Shown: in pieces, positions 56,207 to 64,000 of the stretch
How the letters are laid out: every line of letters begins with the position of its first letter
How positions within the stretch are numbered: the stretch's first letter is position 1
NCBI GenBank assembly: GCA_963759155.1
Contig: CAVWXX010000021.1
Location: 114,035-178,034, forward strand
Direction: 5' to 3'
DNA length: 64,000 bases
Source of the DNA: SZUA-36 sp963759155
Lineage (GTDB): Bacteria > Pseudomonadota > Gammaproteobacteria > Xanthomonadales > SZUA-36
The notes under the pieces: generated by a model
Seen by the model: only the letters and a program-made list of their open reading frames with translations
The model's database searches: none
What the model was told of the DNA's origin: nothing
Program-made: the position numbers and the translations under genes

Positions 56207-57148
56207 TTACTTTTTACCCCATGGCAAGGGGACAACCGGCGTTAAAGTAAAACGTACCTGCCAATCCGGCCCGAAAACATCTGCCTGCTTGACATATTGC
56301 CAGTACTGAAGACCGAACTTCCACGGCTTGCCACCCAAAAGCGAGGTCTTGGACACGCCAAAACCAACCGGAAACGTCCAACCCTGTCCGCTGTCCGCCT
56401 TGTGGTTATAGGACCAGGTTGGTGATGAATTGATTTGCCAGCCATTGGTGAGGTTATAGACGTAGAAATATTGTCCACCGGTGATACTGGTTGAATAACT
56501 GTCCTCGCCGGCAATGTCCCACTGATGCGTTACGAGAGCTCCGAGCACACCCCATTTAAAAACCTTTGCAAGCGCGACCTCAGGGCCCAGCAACCACTGG
56601 TCCAGCCCCAATGCATCGTCTGTTGCCGTGGGAAAAGTACCTACAACACCACCAACCACAACATAGCCGCCTGGAAGACTTTTGCCCAACGCAGCATCAA
56701 AGGAAATATCACCAAGTTCAACACCTTTATCATCAAACCCACCACTGACCGGCACATCCTGCTTGATAATTATCGGTATTGCCGGTCGCAGATAAAAATT
56801 AACACTCTTGCTGACTGGATAAGGCAAGACCGGTTGAAAAGTAAGGCTGAATGCGCTCTGCTCAGATGCACCCGGCAGGTCACCTTTAAACGTTTTGTAG
56901 TCGAGATTGAAGTTCAGTGTCCCAAGCACCGTGTTCGGATTTGCCAACTCCCTGGCAATATCGTCGACTGAGTTTGCCTGGCCCTCCTCTGCCTGGCTGT
57001 CCTCTTCCGCGGCTTTCGCCGCCTGATCTATCAAGGGTGTGGTCCTTAGATCGACCTTCTCTTCTGCCTGGTCTTGTTGAGCAAACGCGATAACACTAAA
57101 AGTAGAAAAGGTACTGATCAGGATCAGTTTGATGATATTTGATTTCAT
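56207..57148 (-). CDS. Probable outer-membrane transporter-like protein
   Basis: 313 residues from ATG 57148 (MKSNIIKLILISTFSTFSVI, signal peptide). A Glu-rich segment (AAKAAEEDSQAEEGQA) precedes a barrel-like domain with DISFDAALGKSLPGGYVVVGG and WQINSSPTWSYNHKADSG; the pattern resembles transporter/porin-like proteins of unassigned substrate. Confidence 0.68.
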   Translation of the reverse strand: MKSNIIKLILISTFSTFSVIAFAQQDQAEEKVDLRTTPLIDQAAKAAEEDSQAEEGQANSVDDIARELANPNTVLGTLNFNLDYKTFKGDLPGASEQSAFSLTFQPVLPYPVSKSVNFYLRPAIPIIIKQDVPVSGGFDDKGVELGDISFDAALGKSLPGGYVVVGGVVGTFPTATDDALGLDQWLLGPEVALAKVFKWGVLGALVTHQWDIAGEDSYSTSITGGQYFYVYNLTNGWQINSSPTWSYNHKADSGQGWTFPVGFGVSKTSLLGGKPWKFGLQYWQYVKQADVFGPDWQVRFTLTPVVPLPWGKK

Positions 57149-57248
57149 TTTCCTCACATCCGGTTTGGGATTAAAAAAATAGTAGCAATACCCGGCAGTG
57201 AACAAAAGCCTGAACCTGGCCGGGTATTACACTCGCTACTGGTTAGGG

Positions 57249-57500
57249 TCAAACGTCCTGGGTTCGACCGTTTACCAACACGTAGGGAATACCGGTAGAG
57301 GGCAGCGCGCCCATGCCTGGCTCGTAGGTGCTGTTGTCAGTAACCGTGTCCGGGTTGAAGACGACGATGTCGGCATCGGCACCCACCTGCACGCGTCCCT
57401 TGGTCCGGAACTGGCTCACGACATCGTAGGTTTCAGCGAAAACCGAAAACGGCATTGCCGTTGCCAACAAGGTCACAAGCATTAGCACAGCAAAACGCAT
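57249..57500 (-). pseudogene. Internally deleted D-aminoacylase-like remnant
   Basis: A signal peptide (MRFAVLMLVTLLATAMPFSV) and the first residues of the enzyme (AETYDVV) are joined directly to the last ~55 residues of the family (GRVQVGADADIVVFNPDTVT). About 400 residues containing the whole active site are missing. Small open frame, no frameshift. It could be expressed but cannot be an active hydrolase. Confidence 0.75.
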
Positions 57501-57652
57501 GTGGCCGGCCTTCTCTCTCTTAGCAGTTACTTTCATAAAATTTCTCATCAGAGTTTATCCTTACCTTCATTTTCATGGATCAAGATGGCCGCCACCGAGA
57601 CGGAGATCATAAAGAGCACGATTCTCCGCCTCGCCGGACTGGAATGTCACGA

Positions 57653-59295
57653 TCAGTGTGCGTCGTCCACATGCGCAGGGAAGGCACCCGTGAAGTCAGA
57701 TGGCATAGGCATACCGGTCGAGAATTCGGCATTCCACGCCTCTTCCGAGATCGGCACAAAGCGCGGCTTGGCTTCGGGTTCAAACCGGATCGGCTGACCG
57801 GGGAAGACAGGAAGCTGCTCATCGTCACGCACAACGATCTGACCGTTGACGATCACGGCTTTCATGCCCGTCGAAGGGATAGCGCCCTTTTCGTAGGTTG
57901 AATTGTCCGTGAAGGTTTCGGGGTCAAAGACCACGATATCGGCAACCATGCCTTTCTGGATGCGGCCGCGCTCTTGCATGAACTTCAGACCGGTATCGCC
58001 CAGATGCCTGGCAGCGTTGTAGCTCATGATCGACATCAGCTGCATCATCGGGATGTCGTTTTCCCGACCAAGTCTTATCGTTTTGCCTCGGGTACCAGCC
58101 GTGCGAGGGTGGGTGCCGCCCAGTTTGCTCCATCGGGTAATCCCACGGGGCGTCGTACGGCGTGGCAGCAACCGCATCACTGGCCATGGTCACGCCCTTC
58201 AGCGTCAGCCACTTAGGCTCGTTTTCTTCGGGCTGCTTGAATAGGACGATCGGCCTGGTCGGTTCGGATGCGACGGTGTCCTTGTAGGTCTCCAGGGTAT
58301 AGAACTCACCCGTGACCGGATCCAGCATGGTATCTTCATAGCGTCTGCCGAATATCGTCGATCCAGCTCTCAGGCTCCAGGAACGCAGCATTGATCGTGG
58401 TGGAACCCGCAGCGTAGGGATAGACTTCACCCCAGATGTTGTGGCCCTGTTCCTGAAGCTTGGTAATCATCTCGTGTGCAAGGCGCCAGCCGTCATTGTT
58501 GAAGTGCAGGACGATCGCCGGGGCGCCAAGCGCCACGGCGTTGGCAACGAGTTCCTGCGCGCCGTTGTTCTCAGTCGTGTCGGTGCCGAGCGTATAGCGT
58601 GTATGGGCGCCGGTCGGGCGGCCATAGCGTGCCCCGACTTTCTGCACCTCGTACATCTCGCGTGAAGAGACGCCCTCTCTCATGTAGCCCACGGTGCTGC
58701 CGATGCCGGGGGCGCCAGCCTGCAGGCCCTTGTCAATCTCCTCGAGAATCGCGTTGCCCTGTTCCAGGGTTGGGCGCGTCGCGCTCCAGCCAGTTTTCGC
58801 CCGGGTTGTTAAAGCGGCTACGGGGCCATTTACCAGGTAATCGGCGCCGTCTGACCCATCGATGACCATCGCGCGGGCAAACTCGTGGCTAACCGCACAG
58901 CCGTAGTTGGCCTGGGTGACACCGGCACGCGCTTCGTACCAGTCGGCCATATAGGATCCCGCACAGCCCATCTCAAAATCCATGCTGCTGGTTAACCCGT
59001 CGCGCAAACCGAGGGAATAGCCGACCGGCATTTGAAAGTGGAAGTGCGTGTCGATGAAGCCGGGCGCCACGATCTTGCCGGTGGCATCCACGGTCTCGGC
59101 GCCCTTCAGCGGCTTTTTGCTGACCGTGACGATGCGGCCGTCGGTGATGCCGACATTGGCAATATCGTCATACAGTGTTTCAGGGTCCATGACCCTTCCG
59201 CCGGTGATGACCAGATCATAATCCTTGGCAAATAGCGTGGGTGTTGCCAAAGCGCTTACAACAAACGTACTGACTATCAAATATTTTTTAAACAT
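57653..59295 (-). pseudogene. N-acyl-D-amino-acid deacylase-like amidohydrolase, two frameshifts
   Basis: The start at 59295 gives a signal peptide (MFKKYLIVSTFVVSALATPT) and N-terminal strand YDLVITGGRVMDPE, then the metal motif FIDTHFHFQ. The frame shifts near 58355 (continuing GRRYEDTMLDPVTGEFY) and again near 58140 (continuing LGGTHPRTAGTRG and VADIVVFDPETFTDNSTYE). Combined length about 545 residues, normal for this amidohydrolase family (D-aminoacylase-like). Secreted hydrolase acting on N-acyl-D-amino acids or related amides. All motifs are retained, so sequence error or recent decay are equally possible. Confidence 0.78.
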
Positions 59296-59473
59296 AATTC
59301 TCTATTTTTCCTCAATAATACTGTTTTCGTCATGGATTCTTTTGTTGATTCCGGAATCAACAAACCAATCGTTACAAGTGTTCCAATTTAAAGAACCCGA
59401 TAGTTTTACCAAACTCCTTAACCCTGCTTTGTTCAGTTCTGCATGTTTACTCAACGGTGTTCCAGTCTGGTGA

Positions 59474-59499
59474 TGAGGCCGACCCAAATGTCGGCCTCA
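59474..59499 (-). terminator. Hairpin downstream of the beta-lactamase gene
   Basis: A 10-bp perfect stem (TGAGGCCGAC/GTCGGCCTCA) with a six-base loop and no T run on either strand. It may be a 3'-end stabilising hairpin rather than a terminator. Confidence 0.45.
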
Positions 59500-59565
59500 C
59501 ACGTCTTCAACTCAACCCCGGATCCTGGCGATATCCTCCTGCTTATAGCCACGAGGTTTACCCAC

Positions 59566-60561
59566 CTATTGCTTCGCCACCGGAGACAAGTAGAAGTAGT
59601 CGAACAGCATGCGGGCGATCTCGGCAATTGCCCGATCCCTGTCCGCCGTGGATGTCTCGCTGCTGTTCGTGAACACGGCGATGGCAAATCGTCGACCGTC
59701 AGGGAGCGTGATATAGCCAACGTCGTTGGCAACTCCGCCTACGGTTCCGGTCTTGTGCGCTACGGGCGTTCCCTTCGGCAACATTCCCTTGAGTCGGCCA
59801 GCGCCGGTGCGCGTGCGCGACATGACGCCTAGCAGGAACTCGCGGCTTTCCGGGCTCATCGCCGTGCCACCGTCGATGGCAAGCAGGAGTTTCAGATACG
59901 CATTGGGCGTTGTGTGGTCGCGGGGATCCGCCTCGAAGGCCGGATTGGGATCAACCTGGGCCGTCACCAGTGCCGGGTTGTTGCTGATGGCCTCAACGAC
60001 AGCTTCTGGGGTGACCGCCGGCACGCCGTAGAAATCCATGAGAATCTCGCGGACAGTCCGATCGACCCTGAAGTCGGTGATCCCGAGCCTGCGCAGGTTC
60101 TTGGTCACCGCCTCTGGTCCACCTACCAGCCCCAAACAGACATCGGTCGCCGTGTTGTCACTCTCTGTGATCATCGCATATATCAAGTTCGCTAACGAGA
60201 ACTGGACCCCGGGGTAGGGGAATCTCTCGGCAATCGCAACTTCGCCGGCGACATACATGTCGGGCGGGACGTCGACCATTTGGTCGAGACTGAGTTCCCC
60301 CTTGTCCACGCGATCCAGCACGGCAGTGGCGATCGCAACCTTGTAGGTGCTGGCCATGGCGAAGGTTTCATCGCCATTGAACGAGATGACCTCGTCGCCG
60401 CCGATTTCCTGCGCCGCGAAGCCTATGCGCCCGGCAAGCCCTGACGCGATCTGTTCGATCGCCGCTCCAACGGACTGTCCTTTTGTTGTCTGGCCGTATG
60501 CCGGGCCGAAGGTGGCCGCCGCGGAAACCGCGAGGGCTACGATAACATGACGAAACTTCAT
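59566..60561 (-). CDS. Class A beta-lactamase
   Basis: 331 residues. Signal peptide (VIVALAVSAAATFGPAYG), serine motif S71-T-Y-K74, SDN loop S134-D135-N136, general-base glutamate probably E172 (RTVREILMD), and K270-T-G (HKTGTVGG). All class A signature elements are present, so the enzyme is predicted active in the periplasm; the family hydrolyses beta-lactams, but the profile cannot be read from sequence. A GAAGGAG site precedes the ATG. Unlike its neighbours it is intact. Confidence 0.9.
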   Translation of the reverse strand: MKFRHVIVALAVSAAATFGPAYGQTTKGQSVGAAIEQIASGLAGRIGFAAQEIGGDEVISFNGDETFAMASTYKVAIATAVLDRVDKGELSLDQMVDVPPDMYVAGEVAIAERFPYPGVQFSLANLIYAMITESDNTATDVCLGLVGGPEAVTKNLRRLGITDFRVDRTVREILMDFYGVPAVTPEAVVEAISNNPALVTAQVDPNPAFEADPRDHTTPNAYLKLLLAIDGGTAMSPESREFLLGVMSRTRTGAGRLKGMLPKGTPVAHKTGTVGGVANDVGYITLPDGRRFAIAVFTNSSETSTADRDRAIAEIARMLFDYFYLSPVAKQ

Positions 60562-60754
60562 ATTAAGCTTCTCCTTCTGTGAGATGAGTTCCGGGGTGTA
60601 CTATTTTTTGTGTCATATTCTGACTTCACTTAGCCCTCTATTTTGCTGCCGCTGCAACCAATTGTTGAGCATAACAAAGGCTATTTGTCTTGTACCGCTA
60701 AATAATAACGACGAGGGGTGCATGAGCTGCTTAGAGTGCATGGTTTTAACCATT

Positions 60755-60783
60755 TATTGAGTGAAATTGACCTGACGTCTACT
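60755..60783. repeat. 29-bp direct repeat, left copy
   Basis: Begins TATTGAGTGAA; 27 of 29 bases match 62191-62219. It sits 14 nt outside the amidohydrolase stop. Confidence 0.88.
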
Positions 60784-60796
60784 TCAAGGCAAGAGG

Positions 60797-62158
60797 TCAC
60801 TCGATGGTATTCTTGTAGATCACGCCGTCCTTCATAATAATGACGAAGTTCTTATCCGGGTCGGCGATCAAGTCGATGTTCTCGAGCGGATTGCCGTCGA
60901 CCAGAAGCAGGTCGGCATAGGCACCCTCCCGAACCACACCGTTGTCACCAGGATAGGGATCGCGCGGCCCGGAACGCTTGAAGATCTCGTAGTTCTGGCT
61001 GGTCGCAATCTTCAGCACTTCCCAGGGCTCGTAATAGCGGGCGAGCTTGGCCAACTGGGCCCCCTGACGCTCGGCGAGCGCGGGATTGCCCTGACTGTCA
61101 GTGCCGAACCCGAAGAGCAGGTCGTATTTCTTCGCTAACGCGAAGGCTGTATCAGTTCCAGAGATCAGCAATTGGTACTTTTTTTCCTGAAACGAGCCGG
61201 CAGGTAACGGGATCGCATCCTCGTCGTTATAGAATGGCTGCAGGCAGACCGAAGTATTCGTCTCCTTCATCAGTTTGGCGGTTTCCTCGTCAATCATCTG
61301 GCCATGCTCGACATTCCGGACACCGCCGCGGATCGCGTTCTGGATCGCCTTTGCAGAGTAGGAGTGAACCGTCACGTAGGTGCCCCAGTTCTGCGCCACT
61401 TCGACCGCCGCCGCGATTTCCTCGACGGTGTATTGCGAGACGTCGAGCGGATCCGAGGGCGAGGCGACCCCGCCGCCCCCCATCAGCTTGATGAAGGCCG
61501 CTCCCCGCATCAGGTTCTCGCGCACGCGCTGCAGGACTTGCGCCTTGCCGTCTGCGATGGCGACCGACCCCATCCTTTCCTGCGGGGTAAGATCCCTTGA
61601 ATAGCTCTGAGGTATCTCAATCGGGCTACGGAAATCTGCATGGCCCGACGTTTGGGAGATCATCGACCCCGCAGCGTACATCCGGGGACCAACGTACATA
61701 CCCTCGTCGATCACCGACTTTAGATCGAAGACATTGCCGCCCATGTCCCTGATCGTGGTGAAGCCCCGCAGAAGCGTCTTTTTCGCCCCAACGGCCGCCA
61801 CGAGGTTCAGCTTGCCCTCACCAACCGCGAATGCGTTGCCACTAAAATTGGCCGCCATGCTGTGCCAATGGCAGTCTGTCAGGCCAGGCATCAGCGTACG
61901 CCCGCCGCCGTCGATCACCGTGCCCCCCGCGATGGCCAACGGTTCGGTCGACACAGCGGTGATCAGGTTGTCCGTCACCACGACATTGGCATTTTCAATC
62001 AGGGCTTCGTTCACGCCGTCAAAGACGTTGACGTTCGTGAACAGGATCGGCCCGGATGCGTCCTGAGCAGCGGCCGGCAGGCCGACGCTCGCGGCAAGCG
62101 CAAGCGCCACGATGGCTACCATTTTTTGAACTGACCTGCGTAATGTTTGAATAGCCAT
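60797..62158 (-). CDS. Secreted metal-dependent amidohydrolase (imidazolonepropionase-like)
   Basis: 453 residues from ATG 62158 (AGGAG six bases upstream). Signal peptide (MVAIVALALAASVGLPAAA). Metal-ligand motif DCHWHS, a probable carbamylated lysine in AAFIKLMGGGG, YVTVHSYSAKA and NVEHGQMID, and the catalytic aspartate in GFGTDSQGNP. The set is complete for the imidazolonepropionase/prolidase-like amidohydrolases; substrate unknown. Flanked by direct repeats. Confidence 0.85.
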   Translation of the reverse strand: MAIQTLRRSVQKMVAIVALALAASVGLPAAAQDASGPILFTNVNVFDGVNEALIENANVVVTDNLITAVSTEPLAIAGGTVIDGGGRTLMPGLTDCHWHSMAANFSGNAFAVGEGKLNLVAAVGAKKTLLRGFTTIRDMGGNVFDLKSVIDEGMYVGPRMYAAGSMISQTSGHADFRSPIEIPQSYSRDLTPQERMGSVAIADGKAQVLQRVRENLMRGAAFIKLMGGGGVASPSDPLDVSQYTVEEIAAAVEVAQNWGTYVTVHSYSAKAIQNAIRGGVRNVEHGQMIDEETAKLMKETNTSVCLQPFYNDEDAIPLPAGSFQEKKYQLLISGTDTAFALAKKYDLLFGFGTDSQGNPALAERQGAQLAKLARYYEPWEVLKIATSQNYEIFKRSGPRDPYPGDNGVVREGAYADLLLVDGNPLENIDLIADPDKNFVIIMKDGVIYKNTIE

Positions 62159-62190
62159 CAAAATCTCCTGTATTTAAGATTGATTGATTG

Positions 62191-62219
62191 TATTGAGTGA
62201 AGTTGACCTGCCGTCTACT
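62191..62219. repeat. 29-bp direct repeat, right copy
   Basis: The partner of 60755-60783, two mismatches, located 33 nt upstream of the amidohydrolase start. Confidence 0.88.
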
Positions 62220-62383
62220 GCCAGACCTGCTAACTATAATAGCTCGGTAGATTTTGGCTGTGTAGAGTCCCTTTAGTGACACTTGTACTATTTGATGGCA
62301 CAAGGTTAAATAATCTTTGTCATACCTAACAATTGGTTGCAGCGAGCGGCGCTTCGCGGCACCGCTATCATCGGAGAATGAAA

Positions 62384-64000
62384 ATGAAGCGACTTAGAGA
62401 TTTCTTAGCCCTATCGGTACTCGCCTGGGCTATAGCCACACCGGCCATTGCCGCCGATTACGATATTGTGATCAATAACGGCAGGGTCATGGACCCTGAA
62501 ACCATGTTCGACGATGTCGCCAATGTGGGGGTCAAAGACGGAAAAATCGTTGCAATAACAAAATCTCCTATTGAAGGTAATGAAACCATTGATGCTACAG
62601 GGCATGTGGTTGCTCCTGGGTTTATTGACACACACTACCATTCAATGGATGTTTTCAGTACCAAAATGGCACTTCGAGACGGTGTAACTTCCGGGATGGA
62701 CCTTGAAGCCGGATCATTCAATGTTAAGGAATGGTACGACGAAAAAGCAAAAACGGGCTGGCAAGTAAACTATGGTACTACTGCAAGTTTATTGTGGACA
62801 AGAATGTCTATTCATGACCCTGAATTGAACATGGTTGGCACAATGGATTATACGGAAGCAAGACCATACGTTGCCAAAGCTGCAGAAGATGGCGTTCAAG
62901 GTTGGGCAACAACAAAATCAAGCTTTGGACGAAATGAATACAATGATGAAAATATTAGATGAAGATCTAAGACAAGGTGCATTAGGTATGGCAGCTCCTG
63001 TTGCTTATATAACTATGGGAACAAGTAGCTACGAAGTTTTTATGGCTCAAAAAGTAGCTGCTAATTATGACCGTATGACAGCTTCTCATACCAGATATCA
63101 TTTATTAAACGAAACACCTACGGAAGCGCCAATAGCTTTTGATGAGATGTTTACCAATGCCATGTTGTTAGGCGCTCCTTTTTTAATTTGCCATAACAAT
63201 GATTATGGTTGGTGGGAAATAGAAGAAAAATTGCAATTGGCCAGAGCAAAAGGTTTGAATATGTGGTCGGAGTACTATCCTTACGCTGCTGGAGCAACAG
63301 CAGTTACTGCAGATTTCTTGAAACCTTCTGAATGGGTAGAAAAGCGTGGTTTCAAATACGAAGAAACCATCTTCGACCCTATTGATAATGCATACCTTAC
63401 CAACGAAACCTATGAAGCATTGATGAAAAAAGAACCGGGAAGATCGGTTGTCGTAGTATTTCCATACCGGAAGCCCTGGTTGAAAGATTTTTTAACAATA
63501 CCTCATATGACCATAGCAGCTGATGCCATGGTTGGTGTTGGTCCCGATGGAGAATCATTACCATGGGAAGCGGATTGGTCAGATTATAGAGGCCATCCCA
63601 GAACGGCTGGTACGCGTGGTACAGCTTTTCGTATGGCTCGTGAACAAGGTGTTCCTTTAATGTTTACGATTGCACAATCAAGCTATTGGGCAGCTTTACA
63701 CCTGGGTGATTCCGGGCTTGAGTCTATGAAGCAAAGAGGAAGAATTCAAATAGGAAAAGTTGCAGACATTACCATTTTTAACCCTGAAACGATCACAGAT
63801 AATTCCACTTTTAAATTAGGGGAAAATGGTATCCCTACCACCGGTATTCCTTATGTTATTGTAAATGGAGTTATAGTAGTTAAAGACAGTGAAGTATTGC
63901 CTGTAAAAGCAGGAAAGCAAATTCGTTTCCCAATAGAAGCCAAAGGAAGGTTTACGCCGGTTGATAAAGAGGATTGGAGGGTGAAGCATACTATTGGAAT
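62384..64000 (+). CDS. N-acyl-D-amino-acid deacylase-like amidohydrolase, frameshifted, runs off the window
   Basis: ATG 62384 follows GGAG by seven bases and gives a signal peptide (FLALSVLAWAIATPAIAA) and YDIVINNGRVMDPETMFDD, the third member of the family here. The metal motif is IDTHYHSMD. The frame breaks at a run of A near 62950; deleting one A restores NDEILDEDLRQGALGM. From there the frame is open to 64000 with HPRTAGTRGTAFRMAREQGV and VADITIFNPETITDNSTF. The C terminus lies past the window edge. Base use changes sharply near 62545: before it resembles neighbours, after it is AT-rich. Confidence 0.8.

Noticed and set aside
59225..59487. Short frames on both strands between the deacylase and beta-lactamase
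   Set aside because: Non-coding composition, no start signals, and they overlap a hairpin; treated as intergenic.

Overview
The window comes from a sulfur-oxidising proteobacterium, most likely a gammaproteobacterium. The basis is a complete oxidative (reverse) dissimilatory sulfite reductase cluster, dsrABEFHCMKLJOPN, at 23.2-35.2 kb. It includes the DsrEFH/DsrC sulfur-relay genes and DsrL, which mark the oxidative direction. Gamma-type housekeeping genes (epmB, ompW, nadA-nadC-nadB) agree. Judged by eye, most of the window has moderate to slightly high GC. The last 1.4 kb is clearly AT-rich. No tRNA, rRNA, CRISPR array or transposase gene was seen.

Layout. 0-3.5 kb: two tandem phytoene-desaturase-like FAD oxidoreductases (the first cut by the window edge) overlapping a GcvT/aminomethyltransferase-family gene. 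3.5-6.1 kb: epmB with a coupled secreted thioredoxin-fold protein, then ompW. 6.3-14.5 kb: one very large minus-strand gene for a secreted repeat protein, with a signal peptide, SpaA/prealbumin-like repeats, DUF11-type repeats and a C-terminal sorting-type tail. Its frame is broken many times, mostly at 8.9-10.6 and 12.6-12.8 kb. 15.2-19.5 kb: an RND efflux adaptor and pump.

19.6-35.2 kb is the metabolic core. A minus-strand operon (TauD-like dioxygenase, two small unknown proteins, siroheme synthase cysG, and a CMD-Rieske fusion) diverges from the dsr operon across a 222-bp control region. CysG supplies the siroheme of DsrAB, and DsrN is expected to amidate it. DsrEFH and DsrC relay sulfur, DsrMKJOP connects to the quinone pool, and DsrL exchanges electrons with NAD(P)H. 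The NAD synthesis genes nadA, nadC and nadB follow directly, then an aldehyde dehydrogenase.

40.3-54.8 kb holds an inverted-repeat element, an envelope-stress-type two-component system divergent from a Spy/CpxP-like gene, a Kef-type antiporter, a small regulator with a UspA/unknown gene pair, a polysaccharide deacetylase, a four-gene TolC/HlyD/ABC-2 permease export operon without an ATPase gene, and a patatin-like lipoprotein. 54.4-57.1 kb: small secreted proteins and two probable outer-membrane beta-barrel proteins. 57.2-64 kb is an accessory island: three related N-acyl-D-amino-acid deacylase genes, each damaged in a different way, a class A beta-lactamase, and an intact secreted amidohydrolase flanked by 29-bp direct repeats.

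Several genes that should be functional (dsrA, the histidine kinase, the TauD-like gene, the giant gene and the deacylases) carry single-base frameshifts but no nonsense substitutions that I could see. Residual indels in the consensus must be considered before calling these pseudogenes.
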